Part shown: one piece after another, positions 28,441-42,030 of the stretch
How the letters are laid out: the number at the start of each line of letters is the position of its first letter
Numbering within the stretch: position 1 is the stretch's first letter
DNA from: Cubamyces lactineus
Lineage: Eukaryota > Basidiomycota > Agaricomycetes > Polyporales > Polyporaceae
DNA length: 64,000 nt
NCBI GenBank assembly: GCA_022376465.1
Contig: JACDTU010000010.1
Location: forward strand, 1,302,001-1,366,000
Direction of reading: 5' to 3'
The notes under the pieces: model-generated
Databases searched by the model: none
The model's input: only the letters and a program-made list of their open reading frames with translations
Told to the model about the DNA's origin: nothing
Translations under genes and position numbers: made by a program

Positions 28441-29837
28441 TCATACTCCATACATCTTCCAGGCATTTTCCCTCCCCGTAAGCATGATTTGGTCTAGATC
28501 CCAACTGGCACCCTGAGCGGCCGATTCGTTCGCTACGTCTGCTACGAACTCTGCTGTCCAGGGAATCATAGCTGAGTGGGATAGAGGGAGTCGGCCTTTC
28601 AAATCCTTCAGGCTGTTGTAGATGTTAGATGGGGTCATGAAAGGCGCGTCCGTTTCCAAGAGGATCCGGAATGGCGACTGCGGTGTTGCTGCCATTTGCC
28701 TGATTACGGCAGACGTGTTCAGGTTTGTCGCATACGTGATAACGCCTGCTCGAGCATCCGGTTATTATCGCAAGCAGCATGCGTGTTAATGGGACTACGG
28801 ACCTGTGATCCCGATATACAGATTGGGGAAGTGGTCGAGCATGCGCGACGCCCATTCGGGGGAATCTGTGTAGCAATGTATATGTATCTGACGGCCGGTA
28901 TGAGTACTGTTATTCGGATACATCTAGGGAAGGGAAGGCTCACCCGATGGTCCTTTGGCACGTATTGTTTCAATATACGCTCAGAATCCTCCTCGGCCTC
29001 ACGAGTATGAATCGTGAGCGGTTTCCCGAGTCGGACAGCGTGCTCGAGCTGACGAATGAAAACATCTTGCTGCTTTTCCCTCGGCGAGTTGTCATAGTGA
29101 TAGTCAAGGCCTATCTCTCCCCATCCAACGCAGCGCGGATGAGCCATCGCTTCTAAACTACGGAAGAATGAGTTGCAACGACGACGATTTTACGCAAGAG
29201 ACCATACATTTCGCGTTCCACTTCGTCGTTATATTCCTTGGCCTCGTGCCTAGCAATGCGGTTAGCAATGGTTAACTAGGCCTTGGTTCTTGCCAATTAC
29301 TCACGGATGGACGCCTAAGGTCGCTATGAGTAAGATCTATGATGACATATAGCATACTCACTCACCCATAACAAACCAGTACTCTAGTCCACCCCAGCGT
29401 GTCTTTCTGTCTTCCTCTGAGAGGGCGGAATCAGCCAGCTCCCGCCATTGGGCCTGCACTGGAGCTTCGCAGTAGACGTCGACAATGGCTTCCACGCTGC
29501 GATCTTTGTACATTTCGCGTACGAAGTCGTACACCGTCTCGCACTTCCCTTGCTTGTATTTACTGCGGTAGAAAGAGAAAGTAGATAGCAGGTGGGTGTG
29601 CGTGTCTACAATGGGCGTAGCTCGAGCATCTGGGCGAGCAGGATGCGGGGGGAGAAGGAGATGCTCTTCAGGCGGGGTATTCGACTTCTTCTTGCCCATC
29701 TTGCGTTGTGGCCTTGATTGATTTCCAGAGGAATACGCTCGAATAGAGCTTGGAAGGGAGGATGGATGGTGGACGGATGCAAGGGCTGCTACGGACCGGT
29801 GCCGAGGTAGCGAGAGCCTCACCAGATTTAGAGTCAT
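28441..29837 (-). CDS. TatD-family metal-dependent deoxyribonuclease
   Basis: Begins MTLNLVRLSLPRHRSVAALA, a basic N-terminus with a possible mitochondrial presequence, although a second in-frame Met (MGKKKSN, about residue 47) could give a shorter nuclear or cytosolic form. Metal-binding motifs of the TatD/amidohydrolase fold are all present in order: VDTHTHL, then VGWGEIGLDYHY, PLTIHTREAEED, HIHCYTDSPEWASRM and LLETDAPFM. The C-terminus ends WDLDQIMLTGRENAWKMYGV. About six short introns are spliced. Family members are 3'-5' exonucleases with roles in DNA repair or apoptosis-like DNA degradation. A 45-residue insertion-like segment (KYKQGKCETVYDFVREMY...) after the first motif is typical of fungal members. 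Confidence 0.88.
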
Positions 29838-31860
<2,023 letters not shown>

Positions 31861-32174
31861 AACAGACGAAATCGGAAGGGGAAATTTGTAACACTAGATA
31901 GCAGTAGATATCTCTTGTAATGCTCGGGATAAGGAAAGGTACCACTCACCGGAAAGCAGCATGAGGCCAAAGGCTATGAGTTGAATTCTGACTCTTGAGG
32001 GCGAGCCTTGTAACTGTTGCAGTAAGCGCTACTGGCACTGGTGGTGACCGCCATGGGCGTCTAATTGGAATTGTTCCTCTCGCTCTTCCTCCGAGTCCGC
32101 ACTGTATCAATCCTCTATCCTCTCCGCTTCATCCACAGACGCATATCTGCGCTCTCTGTCTGGGTGAACAAAAC
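31861..32174. other. short intergenic gap HEM2/CPSF73
   Basis: 314 bp with the HEM2 3' end and the CPSF73 promoter. No further feature recognised. Confidence 0.4.
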
Positions 32175-35100
32175 ATGGCTGACGTTCCAAAACTCAGTAT
32201 CACCCTGCTTGGAGCTGGACAGGAGGTCGGCCGCTCATGTTGCGTTCTGCAGTACCGTGGTCGGACAATCGTCTGCGATGCCGGTGTCCATCCCGCGTAC
32301 AGTGGTATTGCTTCCTTGCCCTTCATAGACGAATTGGATTGGAGCACCGTAGATGTCCTTCTCATAACACAGTAAGTCAACGAGGGCCTCAAGCTCTGTA
32401 TGCATCTGACCATTCTGCTGCAGCTTTCACCTCGACCACGCTGCGGCCCTCACTTACATCATGGAGAAGGTCTGTTCATGTTGCACACTGTGCTTACTCA
32501 ATCTCATACATGGTCAGACCAACTTTAGAGACGGTAAAGGGAAGGTTTACATGACCCACCCTACCAAGGCATTACACAAGTTCATGATGCAAGACTTTGT
32601 ACGCATGAGGTGTGTCGCCTCTCCTTTTCCGAGACCTGGGCTCGTTATCCATCATAATTTTCTAGCTCGTCAAATGCAGACACCTTGTTTACCCCTCTCG
32701 AGATGTCTATGTCGTTGGCTTCTATCATCCCCGTATCTGCTCACCAGGTCATCACACCCTGTCCTGGTATCACTTTCACTCCTTACCACGCTGGTCACGT
32801 TCTCGGGGCTTGCATGTATCTCATTGACATTGCTGGACTGAAGATCTTGTACACTGGCGACTACTCTCGGGAAGAGGACCGGCACTTAGTCAAGGCGGAA
32901 GTTCCTCCTATCCACCCGGACGTCCTCATCGTGGAAAGTACCTACGGTGTCCAGAGTCACGAACCAAGAGAGGATAAGGAGACGCGCTTCACGAACCTGG
33001 TTCACTCTATCATCCGCCGAGGTGGCCATGTTCTTCTCCCGACATTCGCTCTGGGCCGTGCTCAGGAGCTTCTACTGATTCTGGACGAGTACTGGACCAA
33101 ACATCCCGACTTGCACAACGTTCCGATATACTATGCCTCGAGTCTTGCCCGAAAGTGTATGGCTGTGTTCCAGACCTACATCCACACAATGAATGCCAAC
33201 GTACGCACGCGATTCGCCAAGCGCGATAACCCTTTTGTATTCAAGTGCGTAACACGTTCTCCTCTATAAATTATGGCTAACCGAGACGCTAGGCATATTA
33301 CGAATGTACCCACTACTCGCGGATGGGAGCGCAAGATTGCTGAAGGGCCCCCATGTGTTGTGCTCGCATCACCAGGTTTTATGGACTCAGGTCCTAGCCG
33401 TGAACTCCTCGAACTCTGGGCGCCGGACTCGCGGAATGGGTTGATCGTCACTGGGTACTCGATCGAAGGAACAATGGCGAGGGTGAGTGACTACCACAGG
33501 ATACGCCGACGCCTTCCATCATGTACCACCACCCGCCTGTTGTATGTACCATGCAGAGCAATGGACGTTTGCTACCTCTCATCTTTCAATGGCGTGGTTC
33601 GCTTGCCCGTGAGTGTGAGTCGGTATTCATGACGCTTTCCCTCTTCGTTACATAGGAAATCCTCACCGAGCCAGAAGAAATCACAACCGTGAAAGGCAAC
33701 ACGATTCCGAGAAAGCTGTCTGTCGACTATATCTCGTTTAGTGCGCACGTCGACTATTCGCAGAACTCTGAGTTCATGGAACTGGTCAAGCCCCAGCACA
33801 TTGTGAGTCGCCGCCCTTCATTAAGATTGGGAACCGCTCTTTGACAGATGGGCAGGTCCTTGTTCATGGTGAGGCGACCGGTATGGGTCGTCTAAAGGCT
33901 GCGATGCAGGACAGGTACAAGAGCCGGGACGAAGAAATCAAGATCCACACGCCGCGCAATCTGGAAACTCTGGAGCTTACATTCCGAAGTGAACGGGTTG
34001 CGAAGGTGCGTTTTTTTTTTACAAAGCTATAGAAATGCTTCAGCGTAACGTGTTCCTCCCAGGCTATCGGTACACTTGCGTCCAAACCTCCACAACCGAA
34101 CGACGTCATCTCTGGTTTGCTAGTCGCGAAGGATTACTCGTACACACTCCTAGACCCAAGGGATCTGCGAGACTTTGCTGGACTGACAACATGCGTTGTC
34201 ACGCAACGGCAGAAGGTCGCGCTAGGTGTTGGTTGGGACCTCGTGCGATGGCATCTGGAGGGTATGTTCGGGCAGATCGAGGAGGGTATGGACAAGGATG
34301 GTGTCCTTACTATGAGAGTAAGTCGTACCCTCTCCTAGGCTATGCCAGGCCACGATCCTGACGCATCTTGTGTTGTAGGTGATGGGTGCCGTGGATGTCA
34401 AGCACACGCAAGAACACGAGCTCACCCTGGAGTGGGATTCGAGCGCGAGCAATGACATGATCGCCGACTCTACTCTTGCCCTCATCGCTGGAATCGACAA
34501 GAGCCCTGCTTCTGTGAAATGTGAGTACGTCTTATGAATCTTGACAGCGCCGTGCTAATTTGTACCGCTGTAGTGACCACAAATCCCCATGCCCATACGC
34601 ACGCACCCAAGCATGCGCATCCTCATGCCGATGTGCTCGACCCGGTAACACGCATACAACGGTTAGCATGGTTCTTGGAGGAGCATTTCGACTCTGTCGA
34701 ACTGCACATGCCCGAAGAAATGGACGAGGCGGGACCCAGCGAAGATGCGCGGGAACCATCCTTGCTGGTGCAGATCTATGAAGCGGAGGCCGTGATCAAT
34801 TTGAAGACTCTGGTGAGTGACTTCGATCGTTATAGGCCTTCTGGTTTCTGATGTGGTGAGTTGCAGACGGTTACAAGCACAAGCGAATCGTTGAGGAAAC
34901 GAGTGGAGGCCGTCCTTGACATGGCGGTGACGACCACCAGTTCGCTCAGTGAGGCTTTCACTGCCGGCGTTCCCCTTCAGATGGAAGAGCACGCACACCC
35001 CGGAGAGGTGGACGCAGGATCGAGCCCTTCGGCGTCACCTCTGCCGCCCATAGCAGAGCACGCTGCAGAGAATGCGGAATCAAAACCTGAAGAGAATCTT

Positions 35101-35298
35101 GGCTCGGGGGATGCGATTCCCAAGGATGCTGAGGCGCCAGCAGAGGGGAAGGAAGAAGCTAGGGTTGAGACCGAGGTTGCCATGGACAGCGAGACGGGCG
35201 GCACGAAGCCAGAGAAGGTGAATGGTGAGGACGAGGAAGGAGACGGAGATGATGACGAGGACGATGAAGACGACTCGGTCTTGCAAGTGCACGCTTAG
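32175..35298 (+). CDS. YSH1: cleavage and polyadenylation endonuclease CPSF73/Ysh1
   Basis: Starts [20 protein letters not shown]. The metallo-beta-lactamase part carries ITHFHLDHAA (joined across an intron near 32371-32424), the [11 protein letters not shown] motif, the beta-CASP motifs VESTYG and [15 protein letters not shown], and then [11 protein letters not shown] and [14 protein letters not shown]. These are the residues that bind two zinc ions and cut pre-mRNA 3' ends. The long intron at about 33484-33656 joins EGTMAR to EILTEPEEI. The C-terminal domain follows. Two features are unusual: a histidine-rich insertion near 34578-34635 ([15 protein letters not shown]) and a long acidic tail of about 100 residues ending [10 protein letters not shown]. 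The protein is the nuclease of the CPF/CPSF complex and of snRNA or histone processing in other eukaryotes. Confidence 0.95.
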
Positions 35299-35522
35299 AT
35301 TCAGTCAGGCTTCGCTCCACTCTGTTTTCGTAGCACATTGTATCACTATGTTACGTTGTACCCTTTCCCTTAGTACCAACCCGCCTTTACTGTTCACATC
35401 GTGAGTTCGCCGCTGGCTCATGAAGACAATGGATGGGTTCGACGTCTCGTGTCTTTAGCACATACATACATTGTTTTACAACATGTAAGTTACTGCGACT
35501 ACTCCTATCATGAAGCTTGCGC

Positions 35523-37552
35523 CTAGGCCATGAGAGCGGCGATCTCTTGAGGGATGACAGGACGCTTCCTCCACTCAGCTTCCCACCCAGGAGCTGCGCC
35601 ATTTGCGCCATTCACGCTTGGCAGCCCGAACACGGCAGTGACCAACCAGATATCGCCCTCCTCCGGGTTATGCTCGTCCATGAGGGTCGGCATGACCGCA
35701 CGAGGGACCATGAGGTTCGTGTTCGCATCTGTCCTCATCGCCTTGCCCTTCCTGGTCGGCCGCTGGCGCAGCTCCGCAATACCAGACACGCCGGCCTTGG
35801 ATACGGCACGCGCCTCGCTGCCGTTCTCGAGCGTACCAAACGCTTCGCCGGTAGAAGGCTCCAACGCGCGGTCGTCGGGCCCCTGTCCGTAGATCGCCCA
35901 GCCACCTTCAGCGGAGAGGAGGCTGCGGCTTGACTTGATGCGGTGGATGCGGAGGTGCCAGAGCGGGGCGTCCGGAGTAGGTGGGACGAGCCAGGTCTCG
36001 ACGGAGACGTCCTTCCATGGGTACCACATGGAGTGGAGCCACTTGCCGTCCTCGATTCGCGCCTCTTTGGTCTCGCGGCGGACCTTCCACGTCTCACCCT
36101 CGTCTGCGCTGAGAGCGAGTGCGCTGTCGGCACCGAGTTCCTCGAGGGTGAGGCTGCCGACAGGGACGCTGTAGCCGAATGCGGACGAGTACGCGAACTT
36201 TCCGTACTTGGCGGCGCTCTGCTTCACCGGGTACGAGCACTGCTGTCCGGAAGAGAGGATGTAGGTGTGTCCGCCTAGGTTAGTCGCGATGTGCAGAGGC
36301 TTGTAGAGGGGCTTGACGGTGTTCTTGAGCGCGGCGGGGTAGGGCTCCTCGGGAGATGTCCAGAAGGGGTGGGATTCTGGGAGCGCGAGCGGAATGAAGG
36401 ATTTGCAGAACCAGTAGGGGCTTCCGGGGGAATTGTAGTTCTCAGTCATGTTGTGATTGGGGTAGCAATAGCCAATGGTGAAGGTCCCATCGGTATTGTA
36501 TGCACCGGGCTGGCGGGCCCAATAACGGAGGCTGCGAAGCAGCAGTCCCTTGACCGCTCCCCAGGTTAGAGGCGCGGGAGGTTCAACGTCGGCAAATGCG
36601 AGTGCGCCCCAGAAAGAAGACATGGCGGCACGGTAAGTTAAACTTCTGCCGAACGGAATGGCACGCCCTGATTTAGGCGTGTGAGTGGTGCTCACTCGTG
36701 ACGACGTTAGTGTGGGGGCGCCTCACCTTCTTCGTCGAAGTAGTGGACAAAGTCTAGCGCGAATTTGCGGGCGCGACTCCTGAATTCTTCGCAGCGCTCG
36801 GGGTCCTCTTTTTGGGCGAGTTTAGAGTAGACGAGCTGGGCGTACTGGATGGCAAACGAAGAGGAGTAGTAGTCGAGCTGGACAACGCCTTCTGGGCCAT
36901 CGCGAGACCAGCCTTCGCCGATGTAGAAGGTGTCGAGATGGTCAAGATCCGCTTTCATCCGCTTTGCGTCGAATCTGGGGGATCCCACTTTTGAGAGACC
37001 CAGGTTGGCGAAGACCTAATGTACGCCGTTAACATTCTATGAAACGACGTGTTTATACGCGTTACTCACTCTGAACCAGAGCCAGTTTGTGTTGGGCATT
37101 TCCTTGTCGTTCATTCCTCCGAGCCATTCCTCAAGATGACGCTGTCCCTCTGGAGGAAGCGGATCCCAGAGCTGCTCTCGCGCGACGGAGAGGGCAAAAC
37201 CGATAGCAGAGCATTCGACCATACGCTGGTCCTTGTTGCGCATGTTACCCCAGAACTCCTCGTGATCTGGGTTCGTACCGCTTGCGAAACCTCTAACCCA
37301 TCGTTCTGCACCAGGGTAGGAGCCACCGCCTGCAAGCAAAGAAGCAAGGCCCCATATCGGGCGGGAGAAGCCCTCGAGCTGCGCGGCGGCCTCATCGTAA
37401 TGTGTGCCCGTGAAACCGAGATGGATGCGGGCCCCGCCTGGAGAGGTGTGTGGGGCTAAAGGATCGAGGAGGCCGATGAGATACTGGGCGAGTTCTGACT
37501 TTGTGCTAACGGGGTTTGACGCGAAGGGGGTGGTGTACGCGAAGGAAGTCAT
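35523..37552 (-). CDS. DUF2264 domain protein
   Basis: Three exons on the minus strand, the last running from 36695 to 35523, give roughly 630-650 residues with ATG at 37552 ([20 protein letters not shown]) and stop at 35523-35525. The N-terminal two-thirds is an all-helical domain with [46 protein letters not shown] and a final block ending [17 protein letters not shown]. This matches the DUF2264 family, which has a fold related to alpha/alpha toroids of polysaccharide lyases or glycoside hydrolases. A beta-rich C-terminal part follows. No signal peptide is seen, so the protein may be intracellular. Enzymatic activity is unproven; the sugar-related role is an inference from the fold. Confidence 0.85.
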
Positions 37553-38095
37553 GGTTGAAGTCGCTGATTAGAGATGGCGGGGAGGCGGCGGGAGACGCGA
37601 TGAGCATGGCTGCGGTACTTATAGCGGCAGCGGAAAGATCTGGAGGAGAAGAGGGAGAGGCGGACGGTCAGGAGCTCTCCTCTTCCTCGAACGGCCGGAC
37701 CGTCTGCTGTTCCATGGCCAGCCACGGTCCGAGGCTCCTCCGTCCATCTTCATCGATCCTCCTTCGCTCTGGAAATCGCGATTTTTAGCTGCGGCAGATT
37801 ATTGACTATTAGTCGTATAGCTCTGATAGGGAATCATGTCGGGGGCCGTACTGCACCAACGGCGTAGGTGATCGCACTACCAAACACTGTAATGCCATCC
37901 GGGTGCTGCACTCGGCACTCGGAGACAGACGCGCCGGCTACTCCGGCCCGGTGTGGCGGGATGCCGACTCCGGCTGCTCCGTCTCCGCCTCTGCCTCCTC
38001 CGCATCCGCCGTCTGGCTGCCTCCAACGTTGACCGCGCTCGTCTTGGCTGGGGTATACAGCTCACAGTCTTTCTGGGCCTTTGTCAACGCAAGAG
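37553..38095. promoter_or_regulatory. divergent promoter region DUF2264 / RING gene
   Basis: 543 bp between two divergent start codons. No clear TATA box on either side and no gene in the interval. Confidence 0.35.
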
Positions 38096-39880
38096 ATGTC
38101 TTCGTATACCTACGTTGATACACCCAATGCCAACCTGGTGAGTAGTCCAGCACAAGTGACATATACTCCGTACTGACACGATCCAGGTATGTTGCATCTG
38201 CAGGTAAGCACAGATACTGCACACCCCCTCCAATAACACCTCACCTTTACTCTAGAGCTCCCTTTGTCGAACCATGCACTACGCAGACGTGCTACCATAC
38301 CTTCTGTTACGACTGCATCTCCCAAGCTATTGCCATCAACAGCCACTGTCCCATCGACCGAACCCCACTTTCTATCCAAGACCTCACCCCTGCTGATCCG
38401 GTCATCCGGAACGTGCGTTCCATCTCCTGTTCTCGAGCTCATGAGCTTACATCTGTCACAGTTGGTCGACGAGTTGCTTGTCAAATGCCCACACGAACCT
38501 CTCGGTTGTTCGTACACATGCCAGAGGCTCCTCATGCCAATCCATCTCAGGGATACCTGCCAATACGTCCAAGTAGACTGCCCTAAATCCGGATGCAACC
38601 AACGTCTTCTCAGAAAGGACGTCGCAGACCATTGCTGTGGGAACGCACAAGCCAAGGATACCAGCACCGAACCACAGCAACCTGCTGACGAACAACAGAC
38701 CAGTCGCGAGGTACGCCGGCTCGTGATCGTATAGACATTCTATCATGGACCTGACATTTTCACTCTATAGTCTCGAGGAGAACATGCCACAAGAGACATA
38801 CTGCAACAGCAGTGCTCGTCGTCATGTGCGACCCTGGCTGCAGAGAATGCTGTGTTGCGCCTTCGGCTTTCTGCATTGGAGAACGTCGTCCATTCGTTGC
38901 GCAACGAGATGTTTGCTGTCAAGCATGCCTTGGGCCCCTGGTATAGGCCCGAGGTCCAATACCAGTTACGTCAACAAGACGACGCTCAACATTCGCCTCA
39001 TGTTGCACCATTACAATCGCCAGAGAACCTTTCTCCCGATGAAGTGGCAACATATTTGCCGACGTCCGCTGCAGAGTCTAACCCATCTGCTCCAACCGGA
39101 GATCCTGCCGACATTGCATCTTACTTCCCACCTGCCGACGACGAAGGAAATGCTGATGTACGGACTCGACCGCGTCGAATCCGGGCCAGTACGGATGCGC
39201 GGCATCCGCATCCCGCAACGTCCACACCTCGCACGCAAACATCCACTTCCCCAAGCGCACAAACGGCATTGTATACTAGCACACCTGGCGCATACGCGCA
39301 CGGAGCGCTATATACCCCAGGCGGTGCATACGCTTCACCCGGGCTTGCCGCTGGTGCATCGTATACACCAGGATCAACTCTTCCAACAAGCACTCCAGCA
39401 ACCGTCAGCATTCCCCCGCTTGATCCTACAACGCCCTTGCCGGATACTCTCGCATCTCTCCATTCATCTCTTGTCACTCTCGCCGGGGCGCTGGGTGCGC
39501 TGGGTGCCGCTCGCGGATCCGAATCTCTACGGACGACGGAGGAGCTTCGAGGACTGCGTGGCGCGATGCACGCACTTCGGATGCAGGTGCGTTCTTGGGG
39601 ATGGGACGTCGGACGCCAATCGAGACTGACAGTTGGCCAATGACAGGTGCACGACATCCTCACGTCGAGGACCGTTCTCCCCAATCCGGGCTCCAACGCC
39701 GCAGTCGGTGGAGACTCGGATGCACCCGACGGCCAGCCAGGCGGGATGGGCACTCCCTCCTCCTCCTGGCCTGCCTACGCTCCCCGTCCGTACGGACATC
39801 TGCCCATGTATCCCCATCCGTTCCCTCCGCCTCACCTTGGCATGCCTCATGTGCCTCCCACTAATATCACCAAGCTCTGA
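38096..39880 (+). CDS. RING and TRAF-type zinc finger protein (putative E3 ubiquitin ligase)
   Basis: Six exons (38096-38137, 38187-38203, 38256-38412, 38462-38710, 38771-39586, 39647-39880) give 504 residues in consistent phase. The second exon is only 17 nt. Residues 16-60 form a C3HC3D RING finger: CCICRAPFVEPC, CYHTFCYDCI and CPIDRTPLS, where the last ligand is Asp as in TRAF proteins. A TRAF-type zinc finger region follows (CPHEPLGCSYTCQR, DTCQYVQVDCPKSGCNQ). A coiled coil comes next (AENAVLRLRLSALENVVHSL), then a long Pro/Ser/Thr/Tyr-rich disordered region and a proline-rich tail ending VPPTNITKL. It is likely a cytosolic or nuclear E3 ligase. The target is unknown. Confidence 0.85.
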
Positions 39881-42030
39881 ACTGTCACGAGTCCATGTTT
39901 CGGGCGATGGCCGACCTACAACTTGGACATATCAGCGAAGGGCGCGCTCAGTTCGTACGTCTGACGTACGTACTAGATAGTCGTCGCGCCGTGAGCCCCG
40001 AGCCCTGACTCGAGCCTGTGGTGGGAGGAGCGCTGCAGCTTACGCTCGGAAGACAGGGCGAGGACACGTCCGTCGACATACAGGTGATGGATGGAGGTAG
40101 AAGTCTAGATCCGCACAGTTCTCAACACCGTCATCTATCAGCGAAAGCCTCTTCCCGTCTATGGCCTTATTGCGACGCGTGCCGTGATACAGCCTCCTCT
40201 GCGATGGCTGAGCAGGCCCGCGTTCAGCGTCCTTGGGGCTCTTTGTCTCGCGGCTAGCGGGCTCTCCGGATAGACCGACCACTCACTATGCGGGGGATCC
40301 CGCCCGTGCAGCGGTCCCGCCGGATGCTTTCTCTGGGGGCCATCCCGTGCCGCCGTGGCCTCTGGTTGTACGTTGGTCAAATACGTTGAATCATGTAGGC
40401 TTAGCTCGTTACCATCCTTAATGCCACTACCGCTATCTTCTCCGTCCCGAATCTGGCGCGAGGGCGTGATACGGCCCTACCGGCCTCTCCCCAGCTCGCC
40501 ATCGCCTCTCGCATCAGCATCAAGAGTCATGAGCGATCTCGCGGTGCCGTCGAGAGCGGTGCACGCAGGCTTGCCGGGCCCTGGGGCCCTGGCAGGTGCT
40601 GATGATACTTACCATGACATACACGACACATAGGTATCTTCACAACGCACCATCCCCACCGAGGCCGGCGTCCCGTATCGACTCGCGAGTCGCGGCGGTG
40701 TGAACGTAGATCCGCACAGGGGCCGATTGAGATTCGAGCTCCAGCCTCTTGCTAATTCGCGAAGCTCCGGAGTTATCAACCCTTTGCGACGTTTGTCGTA
40801 TTGTTCGTCGACGGAGGCTCGGATACGGGTTGCTCCTCTGGGGGCACGTTTGAACTTGCTCGTTTCCTGATGTGGGTGCTCGCTCAGGGGCACTGTGGCG
40901 TGCAGGGGGAGGCAGTGTTGGCCGACGATCCCGTCTGACCAACAGACTATGATTGATAACGTCGAGAGAGAGTAAGGTGATACTCTACACAGTATGTACA
41001 GGCGACGACCTATATACAGCAATCGCCCGTGCCTGGGGGCCGTAGCAGGTCTGGCCAGGACGACGGGGTGGTGGGAACAATTACCAAGCGGACATAACGT
41101 CTCGCCCGGGAGATATAGAGAAGCGGTATAGCAGCAGTAGGTGCACCGGGAAACGACCGTAGGGGACGAGGGACGACGACAACGCAGCCAGGGTAGCCCA
41201 TGACGATCGACAAGCAACGAATGACGACGGACAGGCGGAGAGATGCGGACAGAGACGCGACTATACGGATTCTACAGTATGCTACGACATCGCCTTGGAC
41301 AGGGGGGATACGCGATGTGCGGACCAAAGAAGGGCGCGTGCGGCAACAAAATGAGGAAATAACTGTTAAGCGGGAGCACAAAAGGGTGACGGGTGAGGTG
41401 GTGACGAAGAGCGATAGCTGTACACTGCGACAGGCGGGCGAAAATGTATGATATGTCGAAGAAGATACGAGAGGAACAGTAAATAATTGCGAGATGGGAT
41501 CAAACAGAAGTCCATGGTTGCGCAGGAGTCAGAACAGGCCAAGGCGGGAGAGAAGAGAGCCGACAGGTGTAGGGTAGAGACGGTGGGGCAGTGACAGGTA
41601 CAGGTGCACCGCAAGGTACAGGTGGTGGTAGGGCGCGGATGTAAGGGGATAACGACAAGCAGGGGATAGGAAGGCGCGTTGGCTAGGGGACGATTAAACG
41701 CAGACGTATAGGGGAGCGTAGCTGTGCGAGGGCCGGGTTGACGAAAGTGTATGCGAGTGTACAAGTGCGGATGGATGGATGGACGGGGAGACAGACAGCG
41801 GCAGCGATGGCGATGGCGGTAAGGCGACAGAACGACAACAACAACAGCGACCAGCGAGAGAGAATACAACTCCATGACCGCGGCCGCCCCGGACCCTCAG
41901 GTGGATTAAGCGGGAGGGCGGCGGTAAGCACGACAGGGTCGAGGATATCCGTTCTGTCCGGAGAACGGTTGCGGTCCAGGAGGGATACAACGCCCTATGC
42001 TCGACAAAGGCAAGCGAGCACGCTGGCTGG
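39881..42030. other. long convergent intergenic region
   Basis: 2.15 kb between the 3' ends of the RING gene (+) and the homeodomain gene (-). Open frames are short, overlap in several phases and show no splice-consistent extension or motif. The part at 41100-41900 is purine-rich on the + strand and may be transcribed as the homeodomain gene's 3' UTR. Confidence 0.4.

Noticed and set aside
33555..33619. Possible extra exon ([16 protein letters not shown]) in CPSF73
   Set aside because: Direct splicing of EGTMAR to EILTEPEEI restores the conserved family sequence, so this stretch is most likely intron.
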